From: Candidatus Aminicenantota bacterium
Lineage (GTDB): Bacteria; Acidobacteriota; Aminicenantia; Aminicenantales; Aminicenantaceae
Assembly (NCBI GenBank): GCA_030673995.1
Contig: DAOUYU010000021.1
Coordinates: forward strand, 1 to 14,753
Direction: 5' to 3'
DNA: 14,753 nucleotides
Positions 6,545 through 12,367 of the stretch are shown here, one piece after another. Under the pieces are notes generated by a model. It saw nothing but the letters and a program-made list of their open reading frames with translations, was not told the DNA's origin and ran no database searches. Each line of letters begins with the position of its first letter. The first letter of the stretch is position 1. A program made the position numbers and the translations under genes.

Positions 6545-7450
6545 ATGAAAGGTAAAAAATTATTTTTGATCGGGACACTCTTATTAGGTTTTATCTTCGC
6601 GAGTGGAACAGTATATTCCGCCAAAAGAATGATCCAGATCAAAGGTTCTGACACCATAGTCAATCTGGTTCAGATCCTGTCGGAAGAGTTCATGGCCAGA
6701 AATCCTGGAAAAGCCATTGCGGTTATGGGCGGTGGATCAGGAACAGGAATTGCAGCGCTGATCAACGGCACCTGCGATATTGCCAATCATTCCCGGCCCA
6801 TGAAAAGTAAAGAAAAAATACTCTGCAAGGAAAAGAGAGTGGATACCCGGACCTTTGTCATCGCTATTGATGGATTAAGCGTGATCGTCCACAAGGACAA
6901 CCCTCTCAAAGAAATGATCATGGAAAAGATCGGGGCTATCTACAGAGGTGATATCACAAACTGGAAGGAAGTGGGCGGACCGGATATGGTCATCTCACTC
7001 TATGGACGTCAATCCAACTCCGGCACCTTTGTATTCTTTCAGGAACATGTACTCGGTAAACAGGATTACTCCCCTCACATGAAAAGAATGAATGGAAATG
7101 CCCAGATCGTGGAAGGTGTGATCCAAGATAAATCCGGTATCGGATATGTGGGAGTGGGTTACGTCATAGACACAAAATCCAGGAAGATCAGAAATGACCT
7201 GACGGTTCTCAATGTGGCAAAGAACGCCGAGTCCAAAGCCTATTCTCCAATGGATAAAGCAGCCGTTGATTCAGGCGACTATCCGGTAGCTCGTCCTCTT
7301 TTTCAGTCCACCAATGGAAAGCCTGAAGGAGATGTTGCTTTGTTCATCAAGTTCATCAACAGCCCTGAAGGCCAGAAAATTGTTGAAAGAGAAGGATTTT
7401 TCCCAATTGGAAAAGATATTATTTCTGACAATTTCAAGAACATGAAATGA
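6545..7450 (+). CDS. pstS: Phosphate ABC transporter substrate-binding protein PstS
   Basis: A 301-aa periplasmic phosphate-binding protein that delivers phosphate to PstCA. The signal peptide is about residues 1-26 (KGKK, hydrophobic stretch, VYSA). No lipobox Cys is present, so it is soluble in the periplasm rather than a lipoprotein. Phosphate-contacting motifs are in family positions: KGSDTIV (33-39), GGGSGTGI (62-69), SRPMK (83-87) and YGRQSNSGT (153-161). The C-terminal lobe carries GIGYVGVGYV and the closing INSPEGQKIVEREGFFP. AGGAG (6533-6537) lies 7 nt before the ATG and overlaps the stop of the upstream porin remnant, so the two are co-transcribed and probably coupled. The hairpin at 7465-7494 follows 14 nt after the stop, which fits higher production of the binding protein than of the membrane parts. 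PstS is expected to be induced by PhoB through the box at 6193-6231. Confidence 0.93.
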   Translation: MKGKKLFLIGTLLLGFIFASGTVYSAKRMIQIKGSDTIVNLVQILSEEFMARNPGKAIAVMGGGSGTGIAALINGTCDIANHSRPMKSKEKILCKEKRVDTRTFVIAIDGLSVIVHKDNPLKEMIMEKIGAIYRGDITNWKEVGGPDMVISLYGRQSNSGTFVFFQEHVLGKQDYSPHMKRMNGNAQIVEGVIQDKSGIGYVGVGYVIDTKSRKIRNDLTVLNVAKNAESKAYSPMDKAAVDSGDYPVARPLFQSTNGKPEGDVALFIKFINSPEGQKIVEREGFFPIGKDIISDNFKNMK

Positions 7451-7464
7451 ATGCTTTCTAAAAA

Positions 7465-7494
7465 CGTGCAGGATCCTTAAAAAGATCCTGCACG
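7465..7494 (+). repeat. Perfect 11-bp inverted repeat (hairpin) between pstS and pstC
   Basis: CGTGCAGGATC (7465-7475) and GATCCTGCACG (7484-7494) pair without mismatch around an 8-nt loop. On the plus strand no T-run follows, so it is not a strong terminator there; it more likely blocks 3' exonucleases and stabilises pstS mRNA. Read on the minus strand, the stem is followed by TTTTTAG, so it could end antisense transcription. It ends 16 nt before the pstC start. Confidence 0.75.
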
Positions 7495-7510
7495 AGATAA
7501 TAGACTAGAC

Positions 7511-8404
7511 ATGAAAAAGAAAAAATTTTCAGATCTTAAAGAATCTGTCATTAAGGCTTTTTTTTTCACCAATGGGATCCTGACTGTAATGATCCTTTTC
7601 GGTATATTCGCACTGCTTCTGTTCACAGCAATTCCTGCATTCCGGGAGATAGATCTGAAAGAATTTTTCACAAGCCACCAGTGGAATCCCACATCTCCGG
7701 TCAAGGAGCATTATGGGATCCTGTCCATGGTGGCCGGCACATTTATGGTTTCCTTGGGAGCCATGATCATTGCCATCCCCATCGGAATCGGAACTGCGTC
7801 CTATCTGTCCGATGTGGCACACTGGAAAGTCAGAGAAATTGTAAAACCTATTGTTGAGATTCTGGCAGGGATTCCTTCTGTTGTTATCGGATTTCTGGGA
7901 ATTGTATTGTTCGGGCCCATTCTAGCTAAGATCTTTGGCACAAGCAATGGCCTGAATGCGATCAATGGTTCGTTGCTGCTTGCAATAATGGCACTTCCCA
8001 CTATCGTCAGTATTTCGGAAGACTCTTTAAGTGCAGTGCCCAAAACTTATTCAGACGCCTCACTGGCCCTGGGAGCGAACAGATGGCAAACTCTTGTGCG
8101 TGTCAAACTCCCTGCTTCTTTATCCGGTATTATCGCTGCAGTCATGCTGGGCATGGGAAGGGCCATCGGTGAGACTATGACCGTGCTTATGGCCACAGGA
8201 AATGCACCTGCATTCCCTAGAGGTTTTCTCAGCTCCATTCGCACGATGACTGCTACCATTGCTATTGAACTGGGTGAAGTTCCTTATTATTCGACCCATT
8301 ATTACGCTCTTTTTGCCGTAGGATTGGTCCTTTTTCTGATTACATTTATACTTAATCTGCTGTCTGATGTAATTTTGAACAAGTATCAGGAAAGAGAACA
8401 GTGA
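7511..8404 (+). CDS. pstC: Phosphate ABC transporter permease PstC
   Basis: A 297-aa inner-membrane permease that forms the phosphate channel with PstA. The first hydrophobic segment is about residues 17-42, followed by the external loop EFFTSHQWNPTSP typical of PstC, then five further membrane segments. The cytoplasmic EAA loop that docks on PstB is about 184-200 (ALGANRWQTLVRVKLP), followed by GMGRAIGETM. The ATG at 7511 has only a weak upstream GAGA (about 13 nt away) and sits just behind the hairpin, so translation initiation may be poor; low output relative to PstS is the usual need. The pstA start overlaps its stop (GTGA, 8401-8404). Confidence 0.92.
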   Translation: MKKKKFSDLKESVIKAFFFTNGILTVMILFGIFALLLFTAIPAFREIDLKEFFTSHQWNPTSPVKEHYGILSMVAGTFMVSLGAMIIAIPIGIGTASYLSDVAHWKVREIVKPIVEILAGIPSVVIGFLGIVLFGPILAKIFGTSNGLNAINGSLLLAIMALPTIVSISEDSLSAVPKTYSDASLALGANRWQTLVRVKLPASLSGIIAAVMLGMGRAIGETMTVLMATGNAPAFPRGFLSSIRTMTATIAIELGEVPYYSTHYYALFAVGLVLFLITFILNLLSDVILNKYQEREQ

Positions 8405-9252
8405 GAAAAAAAATATTTGAATTTATTGGCTTTTTTTCGTTGAGAGTGTGTCTGTATATTGTTTTAGCTTTCCTTTTTATCTTCCTTTATGACATCGGAA
8501 GCAAAGGGGGCGGGGCGATCAGTTGGGAATTTATCAGCCAGGCACCAAGGCGAGGAATGACAGAAGGGGGAATTTTTCCGGCTATCATGGGAACGTTTTT
8601 TGTCACAATGGTAACCGCATTACTGGCTGTGCCCATGGGAATGTTTTCAGCCATCTATTTGAATGAATATGCCAAGCAGACGCGGATAACTCGGATCATA
8701 CGTTTGTCCATACGCAATCTTTCCGGTGTTCCGTCCATTGTATATGGATTGTTTGGTGTGATTCTGTTTGTGAATGTTCTCAAATTTGGCACATCCATTC
8801 TTTCCGCTGGTCTGACTTTGGGTCTTTTGACTCTCCCCTGGACCATCACAGCCAGCGAAGAAGCCCTGAAAACTGTCCCGAATTCTTACAGGGAGGGGGC
8901 TTTGGCTCTTGGAGCAACCAAATGGCAGTCCATTCGGACCAATGTGCTCCCTAATGCCCTCCCGGGAATGCTGACCGGAACTGTGCTGGGACTGGCCCGT
9001 GCTGCCGGAGAAACAGCTCCCATCATGTTTACAGGGGCAGCTTTTTTTCTTCCTTTCCTTCCCAGATCATTCAGCGACCAATTTATGGCCCTGCCGTATC
9101 ACCTGTATGTTATGGCCACGCAGCATCACGCCATCTCTCAGGTCAGGCCTCTGGCTTATGGAACGGCCCTGATCTTGATTTTGTTTGTTCTGGGAATGAA
9201 TATGTCGGTTGTTATCCTCCGCTACAGGTTGAGAAAAAAAAGGAGAGCGTAG
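8401..9252 (+). CDS. pstA: Phosphate ABC transporter permease PstA
   Basis: A 283-aa inner-membrane partner of PstC. It starts with GTG, overlapping the pstC stop by 4 nt, with AGGAAAG (8389-8395) as ribosome-binding site. An N-terminal membrane segment (about 10-30) is followed by the loop ISWEFISQAPRRGMTEGGI, which is characteristic of PstA, and by five further hydrophobic segments. The EAA loop is about 165-182 (ALGATKWQSIRTNVLP), then ARAAGETAPIMFTGAAFF, a strong PstA signature. Length is normal. The tail RLRKKRRA is basic and should stay in the cytoplasm. Its last codons hold the ribosome-binding site of pstB. Confidence 0.93.
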   Translation: MRKKIFEFIGFFSLRVCLYIVLAFLFIFLYDIGSKGGGAISWEFISQAPRRGMTEGGIFPAIMGTFFVTMVTALLAVPMGMFSAIYLNEYAKQTRITRIIRLSIRNLSGVPSIVYGLFGVILFVNVLKFGTSILSAGLTLGLLTLPWTITASEEALKTVPNSYREGALALGATKWQSIRTNVLPNALPGMLTGTVLGLARAAGETAPIMFTGAAFFLPFLPRSFSDQFMALPYHLYVMATQHHAISQVRPLAYGTALILILFVLGMNMSVVILRYRLRKKRRA

Positions 9253-9253
9253 T

Positions 9254-10015
9254 ATGAAGAACCAGGCAAAAATCGAAGCACGAAATGTTAATTTTTATTA
9301 CGGTTCCCAAATTGCCTTGAAGAACATCAATATAGCCTGCGAAGAGAATAAGGTGACAGCATTGATAGGCCCGTCCGGTTGTGGAAAGTCAACATTCATC
9401 CGTACACTCAACCGGATGAACGATGTGATTCCCGGGATAAAAATAGAAGGTGATATCCTGTTGGAAGGCGAAAACATCTACCATCCTAAGGTCGATATCG
9501 CCGTTTTGAGAAAAAGAGTTGGAATGGTGTTTCAGAAACCTAACCCTTTTCCAAAATCCATATTTAACAATATCGCTTACGGCCTCAGGATCAACGGGAT
9601 GAGGGATAAAAGAAAAATCGAAATGATCGTGGAAAAGAGTTTGAAAGAAGCAACGCTTTGGGACGAAATAAAAGACCGGATGGACGAGAATGCGTTTTCC
9701 CTCTCAGGAGGACAGCAGCAGAGGCTCTGTATTGCCAGATCCCTTGCTATTAAACCCGAAGTCATTCTCTTTGACGAGCCTTGCTCAGCTATCGATCCTG
9801 TGGCTACAGCCAAGATCGAGGAACTGATCCACCAACTGAAGGAACATTACACTGTTATTGTCGTCACCCACAACATGCAGCAGGCAGCGCGCATATCTGA
9901 TTTTACGGCTTTTATGATGCTGGGTGAGATAGTAGAATATGATAAAACAGATAAAATATTTACAAATCCATCCAATACATTAACGGAAGATTATATCACC
10001 GGTCGATTTGGCTAA
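9254..10015 (+). CDS. pstB: Phosphate ABC transporter ATP-binding protein PstB
   Basis: A 253-aa ATPase that drives phosphate import through PstCA. Walker A is GPSGCGKST (39-47), the Q loop lies in GMVFQKPNPFPKS, the signature is LSGGQQQR (150-157), Walker B is VILFDEP (170-176) followed by CSAIDP, and the switch His is H206 (VVTHNMQQA). The motif after the Q loop (KPNPFPKSI) and the C-terminal part (TDKIFTNPSN, EDYITGRFG) are specific to PstB among ABC ATPases. AGGAG (9241-9245) lies 8 nt before the ATG. It begins 1 nt after pstA ends and stops 28 nt before the phoU ATG. Confidence 0.95.
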   Translation: MKNQAKIEARNVNFYYGSQIALKNINIACEENKVTALIGPSGCGKSTFIRTLNRMNDVIPGIKIEGDILLEGENIYHPKVDIAVLRKRVGMVFQKPNPFPKSIFNNIAYGLRINGMRDKRKIEMIVEKSLKEATLWDEIKDRMDENAFSLSGGQQQRLCIARSLAIKPEVILFDEPCSAIDPVATAKIEELIHQLKEHYTVIVVTHNMQQAARISDFTAFMMLGEIVEYDKTDKIFTNPSNTLTEDYITGRFG

Positions 10016-10043
10016 ACACAGAATATTTTTATCGGAGGCAAAA

Positions 10044-10703
10044 ATGGAAAGGCATATTGACGAAGAATTACAGGAGTTGAAAGAAAAACTTTTAATGATG
10101 GCCTCTTTGACGGAGAAAAACATTTCCCTGTCAATCCAGTGTTTCAAGGAACACAAAGAGGAGATTGTGCAGGACGTTTATAAAAAAGAAGAAACCATCA
10201 ACTTTCTGGATATAGAAATAGATCAGATCTGCATGAAGCTCCTGGCCCTGCACCAGCCTATGGCTGTGGACCTCAGATATATCGCTTCCTCTCTGAAGAT
10301 TTCCAGTGAACTGGAACGAATTGCTGATCAAGCGGTGAACATCATCGATAGGTCCTTAGTCTTTATCAATTCACATCCCCAGAAACCGTTGATCGATATC
10401 TCTCGCATGGCGTCTCTGGCACAGAGCATGCTCAAGGATTCCATTGAAAGTTTTATAAAAAAAGATGTTGACCTGGCTCAGAATGTTTGCCGGAGAGACG
10501 ATGAGGTGGACGAAATGAATGATCAGATCTTCAGGGTATTGTTGACCTGTATGATGCAGGAACCGACTTCCATCAAACGAGCTGTGGATCTCATGCTAAT
10601 CGGACGTCACCTGGAAAGGATCGCGGACCATTCAACCAATATCAGTGAAGAAGTGATCTATTATGTCAAAGGAAAATCCATCAAGCATCATTGTGCAGAT
10701 TAG
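10044..10703 (+). CDS. phoU: Phosphate signalling regulator PhoU
   Basis: A 219-aa cytoplasmic helical protein that in other bacteria connects Pst transporter state to PhoR and restrains phosphate uptake. It shows the two tandem three-helix PhoU repeats, each with the metal-binding E/DxxxD-type motif: ELERIADQAVNI in the first half and HLERIADHSTNISEE in the second. The N-terminus (ERHIDEELQELKEKLLMMASLTE) and LALHQPMAVDLRYI are typical. I chose the ATG at 10044 because GGAGG (10034-10038) lies 5 nt upstream; the same frame extends to a TTG at 10008 inside pstB, but that has no supporting site. It is the last gene of the phosphate cluster, and the next genes run towards it. Confidence 0.93.
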   Translation: MERHIDEELQELKEKLLMMASLTEKNISLSIQCFKEHKEEIVQDVYKKEETINFLDIEIDQICMKLLALHQPMAVDLRYIASSLKISSELERIADQAVNIIDRSLVFINSHPQKPLIDISRMASLAQSMLKDSIESFIKKDVDLAQNVCRRDDEVDEMNDQIFRVLLTCMMQEPTSIKRAVDLMLIGRHLERIADHSTNISEEVIYYVKGKSIKHHCAD

Positions 10704-10840
10704 ACACAGCCGTCAGGCTTAGGCAGTCCAGCCAGTTTGCAGGCCCCTTTTGCAGGGCCGGAAGGAAAAAGTTCAAATATATATTTTAACTTAAATTCTG
10801 TATTTTTGATGGCAGCCGAGGAGAGGGGGGAATATTCCTG

Positions 10841-10862
10841 AAAGCATCCATGGTTGCTTTTT
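10841..10862 (+). terminator. Weak terminator-like hairpin after phoU
   Basis: AAAGCA (10841-10846) pairs with TGCTTT (10855-10860) around an 8-nt loop containing CCATGG, and a short T-run (10858-10862) overlaps the stem's end. It could end the phosphate operon before the converging guaB. In the same spacer, GGCCC (10742-10746) and GGGCC (10755-10759) form a 5-bp G+C stem without a T-run. Neither is strong, and no other feature is seen between 10704 and 10893. Confidence 0.3.
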
Positions 10863-10893
10863 CATGTTTTAAACTTTTAAAGACCTCTATTTG

Positions 10894-12357
10894 TCAATCC
10901 AGGCGGTAATTGGGAGCTTCCTTTGTAATGGCAACGTCATGGACGTGACTTTCCCTTGTTCCTGCCTGGGTAATTTTTATGAATTTTGACTTTTTCTGGA
11001 GTTCTTGAATGGTCTGGCAGCCCGCATATCCCATTCCGCTTTTAAGCCCTCCAACCATCATTTGAATGATACTGGCTACGCTTCCTTTGTAGGGCACTCT
11101 GCCTTCAATCCCCTCAGGGGCAAACTTCTCTCCGCCTGAAAGGACATCCTGGAAGTATCTATCTCCGCTTCCTTTTCTCATGGCTTCCAGTGACCCCATT
11201 CCTCTGTATGTTTTATAAGAGCGGCCTTGATAGATCACAACTTCTCCGGGTGACTCATCGGTTCCTGCCAGTACGTTCCCGAGCATGACAATGTCTGCGC
11301 CGGCAGCAATGGCTTTGGTGATATCTCCTGAGTATATGATGCCGCCATCAGCAATAAGAGGAATGTTTTTTGTGCTGGTTACTTTGAAGACATCGGCAAT
11401 GGCTGTGATTTGAGGGATCCCTGCTCCAGTGACAACTCTGGTTGTGCAGATTGAGCCAGGACCGACTCCGACCTTCACAGCATCTACTCCCAGATCGATG
11501 AGTTCTCTGGTAGCTTCTCCGGTGCCAATATTTCCGGCTACAAGCTCTTGTTCAGGGAATTCCTTTTTTAGCATTTTTACTGTCTCTATGACCCGCTTGG
11601 AATGCCCGTGGGCCGTGTCAAGGACCAGGACATCAAGCTTTGCCTGGATGAGAGCCTTAACCCTCTCCAGAGTTTCTTTGGCTACTCCAACGGCAGCCCC
11701 GACCCTTAAGCGTCCATAACTGTCCTTGGTGGCATAAGGATACTGAATTCTTTTAAGGATATCTTTGTAGGTGATCAGTCCTTTAAGGTGGAATTTTTCA
11801 TCCACCATAAGGATTTTTTCAATTTTATGTTTATGAAAGAGTTTTTTTGCTTCTTCAAGCGATGTTCCCAAAGGAACTGTCACTAGATCCTTGGTCATGG
11901 CTTTATCTATAGCCAGGTTTAGGCGTGTCTCAAACCTGATATCCCGGTTGGTTAGAATCCCTACCAATTTATTGTTTTCGTCTGATATGGGAAGCCCTGA
12001 GATTTTGTATTTTTTCATGACTTCCTGGGCTTCGAAGATTTTGTTGTGGGGTCTCATTGTTATCGGGTCAACGATCATTCCGCTTTCCGATCGCTTGACT
12101 TTGTCTACTTCCTCAGCCTGTTCTTCAATTGGCATATTTCTGTGAATGATTCCTATCCCTCCCTGTTGAGCCAAGGCAATGGCCATCTTTGATTCTGTGA
12201 CTGTATCCATGGCCGAGCTTACAATGGGGATGCTGGTCTTGATGTTACGGCTAAATTTTGTCGAGACATCCGCTTGAGCCGGGATAACGCCTGATTTAGC
12301 AGGGAGTATAAGTACGTCATCAAATGTCAATCCCTTTTTTATCTTTTGTTCCAACAT
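10894..12357 (-). CDS. guaB: Inosine-5'-monophosphate dehydrogenase
   Basis: A 487-aa enzyme that oxidises IMP to XMP with NAD+, the committed step to guanine nucleotides, in the cytoplasm as a tetramer. The barrel is interrupted at about 96-205 by two CBS domains (SGLPISDENNKLVGILTNRD and EKILMVDEKFHLKGLITYKD), which bind purine nucleotides in relatives. The catalytic Cys is C304 in GPGSICTTR, followed by GAGIPQ. The flap contains YRGMGSLEAM and ends near EGRVPYKG, and the C-terminal MGYAGCQTI is typical. Length matches the bacterial norm. The start is the ATG at 12357, with AAGGGGG (12363-12369) 5 nt upstream and overlapping the secA stop. It lies 10 nt after secA on the same strand, so the two are probably co-transcribed; any promoter is upstream of the window or within secA. 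Confidence 0.96.
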   Translation of the reverse strand: MLEQKIKKGLTFDDVLILPAKSGVIPAQADVSTKFSRNIKTSIPIVSSAMDTVTESKMAIALAQQGGIGIIHRNMPIEEQAEEVDKVKRSESGMIVDPITMRPHNKIFEAQEVMKKYKISGLPISDENNKLVGILTNRDIRFETRLNLAIDKAMTKDLVTVPLGTSLEEAKKLFHKHKIEKILMVDEKFHLKGLITYKDILKRIQYPYATKDSYGRLRVGAAVGVAKETLERVKALIQAKLDVLVLDTAHGHSKRVIETVKMLKKEFPEQELVAGNIGTGEATRELIDLGVDAVKVGVGPGSICTTRVVTGAGIPQITAIADVFKVTSTKNIPLIADGGIIYSGDITKAIAAGADIVMLGNVLAGTDESPGEVVIYQGRSYKTYRGMGSLEAMRKGSGDRYFQDVLSGGEKFAPEGIEGRVPYKGSVASIIQMMVGGLKSGMGYAGCQTIQELQKKSKFIKITQAGTRESHVHDVAITKEAPNYRLD

Positions 12358-12367
12358 TTTTTCCCCC

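Noticed and set aside
6364..6555. Overlapping 63-aa frame next to the porin remnant
   Set aside because: It is a shifted frame of the porin and start of pstS, with no ribosome-binding site or recognisable content.
10008..10043. TTG at 10008 as phoU start
   Set aside because: It overlaps pstB without a ribosome-binding site and adds residues not seen in PhoU; ATG 10044 has GGAGG at good distance.
10829..10838. GGAATATTCC palindrome as an operator
   Set aside because: Short, lies at the 3' ends of converging genes, and has no second copy in the window.
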